Assembly (NCBI GenBank): GCA_012730045.1
Contig: JAAYBR010000025.1
Location: 1 to 51,377 of the forward strand
Direction of reading: 5' to 3'
DNA: 51,377 bases
From: Candidatus Hydrogenedentota bacterium
GTDB taxonomy: Bacteria > Hydrogenedentota > Hydrogenedentia > Hydrogenedentales > CAITNO01
Under the pieces are notes generated by a model that made no database searches, had not been told where the DNA came from, and saw nothing but the letters and a program-made list of their open reading frames with translations. Positions 7,615-16,675 of the stretch are shown here, in pieces; the first letter of the stretch is position 1; every line of letters begins with the position of its first letter. A program made the position numbers and the translations under genes.

Positions 7615-9915
7615 ATGCGACGCAAAGAACGACTGCCGGAGGCCGTGCTGTTGCTGGCCGCGCTGCTCCTCGCGGCGGCGGTCCCCGCCCAGATTCCCGG
7701 ACTGCCCTCCCTCCCGGAGACGGCCGGCGCCGAAACGGCGCAGGAAGCCCCGCCGGAGGTTCTGGTGGAGACCCTCCAGACGCAGGCAACCGAGGCGGAG
7801 CAGCGGCTTGCCGAGGCGCTTTCCCTGGCCGAAAACCCGGAGGCCCTGCCCCCCGGCATTTCCGCCGAGCTGGCGGAGGCCCGGGTTCAGGCGGCGCGCA
7901 ACGCCCTTAAAGCCCTTCAGGCCCGCCTCCAGCAGGTCCGCGACCTGGAAACGGAGCGCGCGGCGGCCGCGGCGGCCCGCGAAAGCCTGGAATCCTTTGT
8001 CAAGCTCGACGAGCCCCCGCCCTATGCCATGGCTTTCCTGGACACCCTGCGCGGGCAGGTGGACGCGAAACAGAGCGAGATAGACGCCGAGCGCCTCGGG
8101 CGCGACGTGGTCCGGGGCATGGCGGAGCGGGAGACGGCCAACCTGGAACGGCTCAAGATGCTGGCCAACCAGGCGGCCGAGGCCGCCAAAGCCGCCGCCT
8201 CCGAGGAGGACAAGGCCCGCACGCTGTTCGCCCTGGACACGGCCCGCCGCAGCCAGCGCGCGGCGGAAACGGGTGTGGAGGCCCTCCGCGCCGCCGTTGC
8301 CGTGGCCGACCAGCGGCTGGCGCGGCTGGACACGGAACTGGAACTGGGCCGGCGCCGCGCCGCAGCCGCGGCCGCGCAGACCCTGTTCACCCAAAAGGAG
8401 CTGGAGGAAATTGAGCAGGCCGCCAAACAGGCGCGGGCCGCCCTGGAGGAGGAGCTTGCCGGGGCGCAGCGGGAGCTGGACCGGCGGACCGCCCGGGACG
8501 GCGAGCTGGCCCGGCGCGCCGGGCAGGAAGGCCCCGCGGACCCGGCCCTCGCCGCCCAGCGGGAGACCGCCCGCGTCCGGGTGGAAGCCGCCCAGGGCCT
8601 GGTCAATTCCCTGGGCAGCATGCTGGAGATGGAGGCCGACACCCTCGAGGTGTGGCGTCTGCGCTTTGAGGTGGCCCACCCCGGCGCGGGGGGCGAGCGC
8701 CGCCCGGTGACGGAACTGGAACGGGAGATGGACGCCTACCGCTCCCGGTATGACGGCATCCAGGCCATTTTTGAGCAGCGGCTCAATGCGGTCCGGGCCC
8801 AGACCCTTTCCCTCGACAAGGAGGTCCAGGCGCTGCCGGAGGAGGCGCGCGCAGAGTTTCGCCTCCGGCGGGAGGCCCTGGCCGAGCGAGAGACGGGCCT
8901 GCTCCGGCTGGCGGCGCGGGGGGAGGCCCTCTCCCGCCTGATCCGGTCGGGGCGGCTGGACATTCGGGGCCGGCTTGAGGCCCTCTCCGGACTCGACCGG
9001 GCGGCCCAGGGCGTTTCGGACCTTTGGCGCAACACCCTCAACTTCTTCGACCGGGAACTGTTCACCATCGGCGACGAGTCCATCACGCCCCGCAAGCTGA
9101 TCATCGCCGTGGTCATTCTGGTGTTCGGGCTCCTGTTCACCCGGCTGTTCCTGAACCGGATCACCGGATTCGCCATCACCCGCCTCAAGCTGCGCCCGGG
9201 CGGCCGCTACGTGGTGGAGACCATCACCCGGTACCTGCTCCTCATCATCGTCTTCTACGCCGTTCTCAAGTACCTCAACATCTCCCTGACCGTCTTAACC
9301 TTCATCGGCGGCGCGGCGGCCATCGGCGTCGGTTTCGGCGCCCAGACCCTCGTGAGCAACTTCCTGAGCAGCCTCATCCTCATGGGTGAGCAGCCCATCC
9401 GCGTCGGCGACATCGTCGAGGTCGGCGGGCTCACGGGCCGCATCGTCCACATGGGCGCGCGCGCCTGCATGGTCCGCACCTTCTCCGGCGTCGAGGTCCT
9501 CGTGCCCAACAGCAAGTTCCTCGAGGACAACGTGGTCAACTGGACCCTTTCGGACCAGAAGATGCGCTTCGACGTGACGGTCGGCGTCGCCTTCGGCTCC
9601 GACATTCGCCGGGTCAAGGACATCCTGGAGGATATCGCGGGCCGCCACGGGCAGATCCTCAAGGATCCCGAGCCGGTCGTGGTGTTCCAGGATTTCGGCG
9701 ACAACGCCCTGGTCTTCGCCGTCTACTTCTGGCTCGACCTGGAGAAGAGCGACTCCCGCGTGGTCCGCAGCGACATCCGCTTCATGGTCGAGCGCGCCTT
9801 CGCCAAGGAAGACATCGCCATCGCCTTCCCGCAGCGGGATGTGCACATGAACATGGCCGGACCCGTCGAGGTCCGCCTCGCCCGGGAGCAGGACGCCGGG
9901 CCCGCCAAAGACTGA
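7615..9915 (+). CDS. MscS-family mechanosensitive channel with long periplasmic coiled coil
   Basis: 766 residues, RBS GAGGGAGG. A signal peptide (about 1-25, ending AAAVPAQ) is followed by about 450 residues of Ala/Glu/Arg-rich heptad-like sequence, almost certainly a periplasmic coiled coil as in MscK/YbdG-type relatives. Membrane segments lie at about 495-513 and 540-556. The pore-lining helix with GGAAAIGVGFGAQTLVSNF (about 565-583) and the following GEQPIRVGDIVEVGGLTGRI are the hallmark of MscS. The C-terminal 170 residues form the cytoplasmic beta/alphabeta cage (VRTFSGVEVLVPNSKFL). It should gate open on membrane tension during hypo-osmotic shock. It is second in the operon. Confidence 0.92.
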   Translation: MRRKERLPEAVLLLAALLLAAAVPAQIPGLPSLPETAGAETAQEAPPEVLVETLQTQATEAEQRLAEALSLAENPEALPPGISAELAEARVQAARNALKALQARLQQVRDLETERAAAAAARESLESFVKLDEPPPYAMAFLDTLRGQVDAKQSEIDAERLGRDVVRGMAERETANLERLKMLANQAAEAAKAAASEEDKARTLFALDTARRSQRAAETGVEALRAAVAVADQRLARLDTELELGRRRAAAAAAQTLFTQKELEEIEQAAKQARAALEEELAGAQRELDRRTARDGELARRAGQEGPADPALAAQRETARVRVEAAQGLVNSLGSMLEMEADTLEVWRLRFEVAHPGAGGERRPVTELEREMDAYRSRYDGIQAIFEQRLNAVRAQTLSLDKEVQALPEEARAEFRLRREALAERETGLLRLAARGEALSRLIRSGRLDIRGRLEALSGLDRAAQGVSDLWRNTLNFFDRELFTIGDESITPRKLIIAVVILVFGLLFTRLFLNRITGFAITRLKLRPGGRYVVETITRYLLLIIVFYAVLKYLNISLTVLTFIGGAAAIGVGFGAQTLVSNFLSSLILMGEQPIRVGDIVEVGGLTGRIVHMGARACMVRTFSGVEVLVPNSKFLEDNVVNWTLSDQKMRFDVTVGVAFGSDIRRVKDILEDIAGRHGQILKDPEPVVVFQDFGDNALVFAVYFWLDLEKSDSRVVRSDIRFMVERAFAKEDIAIAFPQRDVHMNMAGPVEVRLAREQDAGPAKD

Positions 9916-9925
9916 GGAGGCACCC

Positions 9926-11179
9926 ATGGACATGGACCGAAGAACCTTTATCGCGGGCACCGCCGCCGCCGCCGCGGGCACCCTCGCCCGCCGCGCGCGC
10001 GCCCAAAGCCCCAACGGCCGCCTGGGTGTCGGCGTTATCGGCTGCGGCGGGCGCTCGGAAACCCATATCGCCACCCTCCTCGAAATGGAGAAAACCGACA
10101 AGACCGTGGAGATCGTCGCCCTCTGCGACGTCTACCGGCCGCGTCTGGAGAAGAAGGCCGCGATGGTCGGCCGGCCGGTCCGCCTCTACCGGGACTACCG
10201 GGAGCTGCTCGCGGACCCCGCCGTGGACCTGGTCACCATCGCCACGCCGGACCACCACCACGGGGAGCAGGCCATCGCCGCCCTGGAGGCGGGAAAGCAC
10301 GTCTACTGCGAGAAGCCCCTCACCCACTGGCGGCAGTGGGACCTGACCCGCCGTTTCTTCGAGGCCGCGGCGAAGTCCCCCGCCGCCTTCCAGCTCGGCG
10401 CGCAGCGCATGTCCGACTCCGCCTTCCGCCAGATGAAACAGCTCGTGAAGGACGGGATCATCGGGAAGCCGATCCACGCGGAGTGCGGCATCTTCCGCAC
10501 CGGAGACTTCGGCGAACGCGGCATGCCCATGGACGACCCGGAGGCCAAGCCCGGCCCCGACCTCGACTGGGACGCCTTCCTCGGCGACGCCCCCAAGCGG
10601 CCCTTCGACGCGAGCCGCTTCTTCCGCTGGCGCATGTACGAGGACTATGCGGGCGGCCCCGTCACGGACCTCTACCCCCATGTGCTCACGCAGGTCATAG
10701 ACATCCTCGGCGTCACCCACCCGTCCCACGCCGTCGCCACGGGCGGCAAATACCGCTACCAGGAGCGCGAGGTGCCCGACACCTTTAACATGCTGGTCGA
10801 GTATCCCGGGAACATTTCCATCGCGGTGCTGGGCACCCAGGGCAGCAACTACCAGGGCACCGGCGGCCGCGACGACATCCGCATCCCCGTCATCCGCGGC
10901 TGGGACGGCGCCCTGACCATCCAGGAAAACGACATCGTGTTCATCCCCGACACCCCGGGGGGCGGGCGGAAGGAGGAGCGGTTCCCCATCGAGCGCGGGT
11001 ACAACGTGCTCTACCTCATGCGCAACCTCGTCGAATGCGCCCTGACCGGCGCGCGCACCCTCGACAGCGGCCCCGCCCTCGCCTACCACACCCAGACGGC
11101 TCTCCTCATGGGCATGACCGCCTACCGCGAGAGGCGGACGGCCTTTTTCGACCCGGAGAAGCAGGAAATCACCACATGA
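9926..11179 (+). CDS. Tat-exported Gfo/Idh/MocA-family oxidoreductase
   Basis: 417 residues, RBS AGGAGG five nucleotides before the ATG. A twin-arginine signal is evident (R5-R6 in DRRTFIAG, a hydrophobic Ala stretch, ARA-Q at about 24-27). The Rossmann motif GVGVIGCGGRSETHI (34-48) and the family catalytic-region signature CEKPL (128-132) mark a NAD(P)-dependent sugar or inositol dehydrogenase fold. Export by Tat implies cofactor binding before secretion, a pattern frequent in planctomycete-like bacteria. Substrate unknown. It sits between mscS and a propeller glycosidase and overlaps the latter's start by ATGA, so the two may act on the same sugar. Confidence 0.9.
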   Translation: MDMDRRTFIAGTAAAAAGTLARRARAQSPNGRLGVGVIGCGGRSETHIATLLEMEKTDKTVEIVALCDVYRPRLEKKAAMVGRPVRLYRDYRELLADPAVDLVTIATPDHHHGEQAIAALEAGKHVYCEKPLTHWRQWDLTRRFFEAAAKSPAAFQLGAQRMSDSAFRQMKQLVKDGIIGKPIHAECGIFRTGDFGERGMPMDDPEAKPGPDLDWDAFLGDAPKRPFDASRFFRWRMYEDYAGGPVTDLYPHVLTQVIDILGVTHPSHAVATGGKYRYQEREVPDTFNMLVEYPGNISIAVLGTQGSNYQGTGGRDDIRIPVIRGWDGALTIQENDIVFIPDTPGGGRKEERFPIERGYNVLYLMRNLVECALTGARTLDSGPALAYHTQTALLMGMTAYRERRTAFFDPEKQEITT

Positions 11180-12213
11180 CCAAACCCGCCGCCCTCCTGC
11201 TGCTCGCTGCGACGCTCCTGCTTGGCCCGGTGACCGCCTTCGGCGCGGCGCTGGAAGACGTCGCCGCCGCGTCCGCCGGGACGTACGCGGGCATTTTCCA
11301 GAAGTTCGCCGCCTATGACACCGTGGTGGAGCCCGACAAGAACGCCCCGGAATGGTGGGCCGGCGCGCCGTCCGTGGTCCACGACCCCGACACGGGCTTC
11401 TGGATGGCCTGCCGCATGCGGGCCGGCGAGGGGCCTCGGGGCCTGCGCGGCTATGAGGTGCGCATCCTCCGCAGCGATGACGGGATCCATTTCACCCCCG
11501 TCCTGAACATCCGCCGCGAGGACGTCCCCATCCCCGGATTCGAGCGGCCCGCCCTCGTCCGCGACCCCCAAACCGGCAAATTCCGCCTCTACGGCTGCGG
11601 CCCCTGGAAGGACGGCCCCTGGTCCATTATCAAATGGGATGACGCCGGCCGGCCCGACCAGATCGTGGTCACCTCCGCCAAACCGGTCATCGTCCCGCCG
11701 GAGAAGGAATACGAGCGCGACATCGTGCCGAAGGGGTTCAAAGACCCGGTCATCCTCTTCGCGGAGGGGGCCTGGCACTGCTACGTCATCGGCTACATCC
11801 GGGAAAATGAGCGGATTTTCCACTTCAGCAGCCCCGACGGCGAGAACTGGAAGCCTGTGGGCGATTTCCGCAGCCCCGTAATGGACCTCACGGGCTGGCA
11901 CGACTTCTTTGTGCGGCCCGCCAGCGTCGTGCCCGTCGGCGTGGGCTATCTCTTTGTCTACGAGGGGTCAAAGACAAGCTGGCATGACCCTGTCTACAAC
12001 ATCGCCACCGGCTTGGGGTTCACCTTCGACCTGCACCAAATCACCGACCTGACCCCCGACACCCCCCTCGCCCTCAGCACCACCCCCAGCGGGGATTTCG
12101 CCACCCTGCGCTACTCCCACTGGCTCAACCGCGACAACGAGTTATGGGTCTACGCCGAGGCGGCCCGCCCCAACGAAAGCCACGAAATCCGCCTGTTTCG
12201 ACTGAAAAAGTAG
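11176..12213 (+). CDS. Secreted five-bladed-propeller protein, glycosidase-like (GH43/GH32/GH130 type)
   Basis: 345 residues from the ATG that overlaps the previous stop (ATGA). A signal peptide (MTKPAALLLLAATLLLG.. to about residue 24) precedes a single propeller domain. It has repeated blade-like motifs with aromatic/Asp content: SVVHDPDTGFWMACR, RPALVRDPQTGKFRLYG, KDPVILFAEGAWHCYVIG and RPASVVPVGVGYLFVYEG. The pattern of Asp-containing blade starts resembles GH43/GH32-superfamily glycosidases and GH130 phosphorylases, but I cannot assign catalytic residues, so 'glycosidase' is provisional. Last gene of the 6538-12213 operon. Confidence 0.75.
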   Translation: MTKPAALLLLAATLLLGPVTAFGAALEDVAAASAGTYAGIFQKFAAYDTVVEPDKNAPEWWAGAPSVVHDPDTGFWMACRMRAGEGPRGLRGYEVRILRSDDGIHFTPVLNIRREDVPIPGFERPALVRDPQTGKFRLYGCGPWKDGPWSIIKWDDAGRPDQIVVTSAKPVIVPPEKEYERDIVPKGFKDPVILFAEGAWHCYVIGYIRENERIFHFSSPDGENWKPVGDFRSPVMDLTGWHDFFVRPASVVPVGVGYLFVYEGSKTSWHDPVYNIATGLGFTFDLHQITDLTPDTPLALSTTPSGDFATLRYSHWLNRDNELWVYAEAARPNESHEIRLFRLKK

Positions 12214-12308
12214 CCCGCCCACCGGTCCGGCCACCGCCGGCTTCCGAGGGGTTCACGCAAAACACCCCATTCGCCCCTTTCCTCCCTCGCACCCTGCCGA
12301 ACGCCGGG

Positions 12309-12335
12309 AAAAGGGGAGGAGCCCCGTCTTTTTTT
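12309..12335 (+). terminator. Possible terminator after the 6538-12213 operon
   Basis: A short GGGG-AGGAG-CCCC stem (12313-12325) preceded by an A-run is followed by GTCTTTTTTT (12326-12335). The stem is short, so strength is uncertain. It lies just before the promoter of the next gene. Confidence 0.4.
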
Positions 12336-12356
12336 GGAGAGCCGGCCCAAAAACTC

Positions 12357-12385
12357 TGGACATTTGGGGAAATACATGCTACCAT
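12357..12385 (+). promoter_or_regulatory. Promoter of the IMPase-family gene
   Basis: TGGACA (12357-12362), a 17-nt spacer and TACCAT (12380-12385) predict a start near 12392. That gives a leader of about 190 nt before the ATG at 12581. Nothing else coding is supported in 12214-12580. Confidence 0.5.
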
Positions 12386-12580
12386 GGGAGCCGCGTAAAG
12401 TGGCGAGGTGTATGCGTTTTGCCCGCCTTCGGGACGGTGGCGACACTGTTTTTCCGGGAGGCGGTGGAGTCTAAAGCCTTTTTTGGGAACATGTTGGCTC
12501 CGGACCCCGCTCCGGGGCAGGCACGGTCGGTGGTTGCAGAGAAAACGGCGCAATGGGGCGCACTAGGCGAGGGTAAACGC

Positions 12581-14275
12581 ATGGCGAAACGCCCGGAAGC
12601 GGTCAAGGCCAAGAAAACAGCAGTTTCCGCGAAAAAGCCGAAAGTGGTCCAGGGAAAGCCGAAAACGCCGCCGAAGGCGGTGACGCCAAAAGGAAAGGCC
12701 AAACCAGCCCCCGCTGCGGCGAAAAAATCGCCGGTAAAGCCCGCCCGGGCCGCCGCCCCGGCGCCGAAAAAGGCCGTGCCGGCCAAAAAAGGGGCCGTGA
12801 CCGCAAAAACGGCCAAGAAAACTCCGCCCGTGGCACAGAAAAAGAAGAGTATCGTTGCGGCTCCCAAGAAGGCCGCCCTCCCGGCCAAGAAGCAGAAGGC
12901 GGTCGCTGTGAAGGCCAAGACCGCCCCCCCGGCCAAGAAGCAGAAGGCGGTCGCCGTGAAGGCCAAGGCCGCCCCCCCGGCCAAGAAGCAGAAGGCGGTC
13001 GCCGTGAAGGCCAAGGCCGCCCTCCCGGCCAAGAAACAGAAGGCGGTCGCCGTGAAGGCCAAGGCCGCCCTCCCGGCCAAGAAAAAGCCGGCTGCGGTTC
13101 CCAAGAAGCCCGTCGTCCAGACGAAAGTAGTGGCCAAGATTCCCGCGAAACAGGCGGCAAAAGCCCCGATAAGACCCGAAAAAGCCCCCAAAGTCGCTGA
13201 AAAACCGGTGCCAAAGCCCGCGAAGCCCGTTTCCCCTCCCCCGAAACCGGTGACCGCCCCCGTTAAGGAAAAGGCGCCGGCCCCCGCACGAAAAGAGAAA
13301 ATGGTTCCTCCCATCCCGGTCGCTTTCCTGGTGGAACTGGCGCAGACGATCAAGGAGGCCGTGGAGGAGTCGGCGCGCGCGGTACGGGGCCGCGAGGTGG
13401 TCAGCCACGCCGAAAGCGGGGATGTGACCTTCCAGTTGGACAAGATCGCCGAAAAGGCGCTGCTGAACTTCCTGAAGCGGGCCGGACAGCCCGTCGCCTA
13501 CTATTCCGAGGATGCCGGGTACTCCACCTTCACCTCCGAAAAGCCCAAGCACCTGCTGGTGGTGGACCCCATAGACGGGAGCCGGGCGGCCAAGAGCGGC
13601 TTTGAGGGCTGCGTGGTGGCCGTGGCGAGCACGCGGGTCATCGAGCGGCCCACCATGGCCGACGTGGACAGTGCCGTCGTGCTGGAGCTGCTGGGGGACC
13701 GCTGCTTCCAGGCGGAGCGCGGCAAGGGGGTGAAAATCACCGCCGGAAGCCAGCCCCGCCGTCCGAAACTCTCGGTCAACACGGAACTGCGGACCATGAT
13801 CTGGTCCATGACCGTGCCGGGGCGGCCCGCCGAGCTGGTCTTCCCCACCGTGGCGCGCCTGATAGACCATTCCAGTCTGGAGGGGGGCTTTTTCGCCTGC
13901 AACAGCACGGCCTACAGCCTGACGCGCCTGCTGACCAACCAGTTGGACGCCTGCGTGGACATCGCCAACCGGTACTACCGCGACATTCCGGAGAAGGTCC
14001 AGCGGCTTTTCGAGAACGCCGGGCAGGGACGGGTGATCGGCATTGCGCCCTACGACCTGGCCGCCGCCCTGCTGGTGGCCCAGGAGGCCGGCTGCGTGGT
14101 CACCGACGCCTATGGAAAGAACTTCAACGACGTCCTGCTGCTGGACAGCACGGCGTCGAACCATCTATCCCTGGTGGCGGCGGCCAGCAAGGGGCTCCAC
14201 GCCAAGCTCATGGAGTTCCTGGTCCGGCGCATCGAGATGGTGGAAAGCCGGTTCCAGGCCCTCCCCTCCGCCTGA
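12581..14275 (+). CDS. IMPase/FBPase-family phosphatase with a histone H1-like N-terminal tail
   Basis: 564 residues from ATG 12581 (GAGGG nearby; a TTG at 12419 is open in frame but less likely). Residues 1 to about 235 are nearly only Lys, Ala, Pro and Val, like a histone H1/AlgP tail, and include four 16-residue units PAKKQKAVAVKAKAAP/L (101-164) plus a partial fifth. Residues about 245-545 are an inositol-monophosphatase-superfamily domain. Its metal-site motif is DPIDGS (329-334), with E310 in YYSEDAG upstream and YDLAAALLVAQEAG near the end. It should be a Mg-dependent sugar- or nucleotide-phosphate phosphatase. The basic tail suggests binding to DNA, RNA or another polyanion. The typical DPxDGT ends in Ser here, which the family tolerates. 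Confidence 0.85.
   Translation: MAKRPEAVKAKKTAVSAKKPKVVQGKPKTPPKAVTPKGKAKPAPAAAKKSPVKPARAAAPAPKKAVPAKKGAVTAKTAKKTPPVAQKKKSIVAAPKKAALPAKKQKAVAVKAKTAPPAKKQKAVAVKAKAAPPAKKQKAVAVKAKAALPAKKQKAVAVKAKAALPAKKKPAAVPKKPVVQTKVVAKIPAKQAAKAPIRPEKAPKVAEKPVPKPAKPVSPPPKPVTAPVKEKAPAPARKEKMVPPIPVAFLVELAQTIKEAVEESARAVRGREVVSHAESGDVTFQLDKIAEKALLNFLKRAGQPVAYYSEDAGYSTFTSEKPKHLLVVDPIDGSRAAKSGFEGCVVAVASTRVIERPTMADVDSAVVLELLGDRCFQAERGKGVKITAGSQPRRPKLSVNTELRTMIWSMTVPGRPAELVFPTVARLIDHSSLEGGFFACNSTAYSLTRLLTNQLDACVDIANRYYRDIPEKVQRLFENAGQGRVIGIAPYDLAAALLVAQEAGCVVTDAYGKNFNDVLLLDSTASNHLSLVAAASKGLHAKLMEFLVRRIEMVESRFQALPSA
12881..13072 (+). repeat. Four tandem 48-bp in-frame units within the H1-like tail
   Basis: Four nearly identical 48-bp units start at 12881, 12929, 12977 and 13025, each beginning CCGGCCAAGAAGCAGAAGGC or one base different. 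A truncated fifth starts at 13073. Each encodes 16 residues, so slippage changes length without a frameshift. Confidence 0.9.
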
Positions 14276-14280
14276 CACCC

Positions 14281-14412
14281 GAAAACCGCACCGTCCCCCG
14301 TTTCCCGCCGGGGCATGGGGAATCCCCTGTCCAGCGCCGGGAAGGGGTGTCCGGGTGCGGCGCGGCGTCCGCATTTTTAGGGTCGCGGGGGGAGGTTCGG
14401 GGCATGTATACT
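14281..14412 (+). promoter_or_regulatory. Structured gap with a possible terminator and a TATACT -10 box
   Basis: Several GC-rich inverted segments (for example CCGCACC near 14287 and GGTGCGG near 14361) end in ATTTTTA (about 14373-14379) and could terminate the upstream gene. TATACT at 14407-14412 is a good -10 about 75 nt before the GT2 start, but I see no matching -35. Confidence 0.35.
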
Positions 14413-14487
14413 CAGTCCCCGACAGGTTTTCAGGACGGCGGGCGCGGAGCGGAGGCCCCTCCCCCGGCCCCGGAAGAAGGGTGAGCA

Positions 14488-15456
14488 ATGACTGAAGGCA
14501 AGCGAAGCGTTTCAATCGTGGTGCCCGTGTACAACGAGGAGGAGTCCCTCCGCCCGCTGCACGCGGAGATCACGGCCGCCATGGAAAAGACCCCGGCCGT
14601 GGCGGACTACGAGATTATCCTGGTGGACGACGGCAGCCGCGACCGCTCGGTGGAGGTGTGCCGGGAACTGCACGCGGCGGACCCGGCCCATGTGCGGGTG
14701 ATTGTCCTGCGGCGCAATTTCGGCCAGACGGCGGCGATGGCCGCGGGCTTCGACGCCGCGCGCCACGGGGTGATCGTGCCGATGGACGCGGACCTCCAGA
14801 ACGACCCGGCGGACATCGGGCTGCTGCTGGCGAAGCTGGACGAGGGCTACGACGTGGTCAGCGGCTGGCGGGCCAACCGCCAGGACAAGGCGCTGTCGCG
14901 CAAGCTCCCCTCCCTGGTCGCGAACCGGCTGATCGGGTGGATCACGGGGGTGCGCATCCACGACTACGGCTGCACGCTCAAGGCCTACACCCGCGACGTG
15001 ACGGAGCACATGAACTTCTACGGCGAGCTGCACCGCTTCCTGCCCGCGCTGGCGAGCTGGGCCGGCGCGCGGGTGGCGGAAATCCCCGTGAACCACCGCA
15101 GCCGGCAGTTTGGCGCGTCGAAGTACGGCATCGGCCGCACCATCCGGGTCATCCTCGACCTGATCACCGTCAAGTTCCTCATGTCCTACTCCACCAAGCC
15201 CATGCAGGTCTTCGGCAAGTGGGGCGCGGTCTCCCTGGGGATCGGCTTCTTCGCCGGGCTCATGACGGTCTGGGACAAGCTGTTTTACCACCTCAGCGTG
15301 AACCGGAACGGCTGGGCCCTGGTCTGCCTGCTCTTCTTCCTCATGGGCATGCAGTTCATCAGCATGGGCCTCCTCGGCGAGATCAGCATCCGCACCTACT
15401 ACGAGAGCCAGAAGAAGACCATCTACACGGTCCGCGAAAAAATCGGGACGGAGTGA
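14488..15456 (+). CDS. GT2 glycosyltransferase, polyprenol-phosphate sugar synthase type, with two TM helices
   Basis: 322 residues. A GT-A fold with VSIVVPVYNEEESL at the N-terminus, ILVDDGSRDRS (D47, D48) and the catalytic DAD motif (100-102, MDADLQNDP). Two C-terminal membrane helices (about 245-265 and 276-297) are arranged as in DPM1/ArnC/GtrB-like enzymes. It should load a sugar from UDP or GDP onto undecaprenyl phosphate at the inner membrane. The next glycosyltransferase begins 4 nt after its stop. First gene of the polysaccharide cluster. Confidence 0.92.
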   Translation: MTEGKRSVSIVVPVYNEEESLRPLHAEITAAMEKTPAVADYEIILVDDGSRDRSVEVCRELHAADPAHVRVIVLRRNFGQTAAMAAGFDAARHGVIVPMDADLQNDPADIGLLLAKLDEGYDVVSGWRANRQDKALSRKLPSLVANRLIGWITGVRIHDYGCTLKAYTRDVTEHMNFYGELHRFLPALASWAGARVAEIPVNHRSRQFGASKYGIGRTIRVILDLITVKFLMSYSTKPMQVFGKWGAVSLGIGFFAGLMTVWDKLFYHLSVNRNGWALVCLLFFLMGMQFISMGLLGEISIRTYYESQKKTIYTVREKIGTE

Positions 15457-15460
15457 CGGC

Positions 15461-16648
15461 ATGCGGATACTGATGCTGAACTACGAGTACCCGCCCCTGG
15501 GTGGCGGCGGCGGGGTCGCCTCGGCCAAGTTGGCGGAGGGCTTTGTCCGAGCGGGGCACGCGGTGGACGTCATCACGTCGCACTTCGCGGGCCTGCCGCG
15601 CGAGGAGACTCTGGAGGGGGTCCGCATCTTCCGCGAGCCCGTCGCCGGGCGCAAGGACTACCAAACCGCCTCGATCATCTCCATGCTGACCTATCCGCAG
15701 GCCGCCGTGCGCCGCGCCCTCGCCCTGCGGCGCGGCGGGGACTACGACGTCCTTAACACGCATTTTGCCATTCCCACCGGCCCGGCGGGCTGTATTCTGT
15801 CCGCGCTTTGGCGCAGGCCGAACGTCCTGTCGGTCCACGGCGGCGACATTTACGACCCGAGCAAGAAGTACTCCCCCCACCGGCACCCTGCGCTCAAACT
15901 GGCGGTGAAGACGGTGCTCAACCGGGCCTCGGTGATCGTCGCGCAGTCGGAGGACACGCGCGCCCGCGTTGAGGGCATCTATCACCCCAAACGCCCCGTG
16001 TCGCGCATTCCGCTCGGCTTTCGCCCCCCCGACATTGCCTCCGTCCCCCGCGCGGAGCTGGGGCTGGAGGAGAACGCCGTCTATGCGGTGGCGGTGAGCC
16101 GCCTCGTCGCGCGCAAGGCGTACCCGGATCTGCTGCGGGCCTTCGCCCGCTGCGTCACGCCGGGACTGCGGCTGCTGATTGCCGGAGACGGCCCCGAGCG
16201 CGGCGCGCTGGAGGCGCTCTGCCGCGAGCTGGGCATTGCTGAACGCGTGCGCTTCTTCGGCCAGGTGACGGAGGAGGAGAAGTACCGGCTCCTCGCCGCG
16301 GCCGACTTCTTCGCCCTGGCCTCGCAGCACGAGGGCTTCGGCATCGTGTTCCAGGAGGCCATGCACTGCGGCCTGCCCGTGGCCACCACCAACGTCGGCG
16401 GGCAGACCGACTTCCTCTTCCACGGCGACAACGCGCTCCTGAGCGCCCCCGGCGACACGGAGACCCTCGCGCGGCATCTGGACACGCTGGCGGCGGACGC
16501 GGACCTGCGCCGGAAAATGGGCGCCCTCAACCGCGAGCGCATCCGGGAACACCACATTGACCGGGTGGTGGAGCGCTACGTCGAACTCATGGAAGGGCTC
16601 CTGAAACACCCCTCCGGGAAAGACCCGCAGCAGAGTCAGACAACGTGA
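15461..16648 (+). CDS. GT4-family glycosyltransferase
   Basis: 395 residues, GT-B fold. The N-terminus is MRILMLNYEYPPLGGGGG, the nucleotide-sugar glycosyltransferase loop, followed by NVLSVHGGDIY. The donor half contains AVSRLVARKAYPDLL, LLIAGDGPERGALEAL, and the E-x7-E signature EGFGIVFQEAMHCGLPVATT. It is translationally close to the GT2 gene (4-nt gap), so the two probably act in the same pathway. Acceptor and donor unknown. Confidence 0.92.
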   Translation: MRILMLNYEYPPLGGGGGVASAKLAEGFVRAGHAVDVITSHFAGLPREETLEGVRIFREPVAGRKDYQTASIISMLTYPQAAVRRALALRRGGDYDVLNTHFAIPTGPAGCILSALWRRPNVLSVHGGDIYDPSKKYSPHRHPALKLAVKTVLNRASVIVAQSEDTRARVEGIYHPKRPVSRIPLGFRPPDIASVPRAELGLEENAVYAVAVSRLVARKAYPDLLRAFARCVTPGLRLLIAGDGPERGALEALCRELGIAERVRFFGQVTEEEKYRLLAAADFFALASQHEGFGIVFQEAMHCGLPVATTNVGGQTDFLFHGDNALLSAPGDTETLARHLDTLAADADLRRKMGALNRERIREHHIDRVVERYVELMEGLLKHPSGKDPQQSQTT

Positions 16649-16675
16649 ACCAACACACAGACACGCACGCCGCCC

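Noticed and set aside
14281-14487. Riboswitch or small RNA gene
   Set aside because: Inverted segments exist but do not match a class I recognise; a terminator plus promoter explains them more simply.
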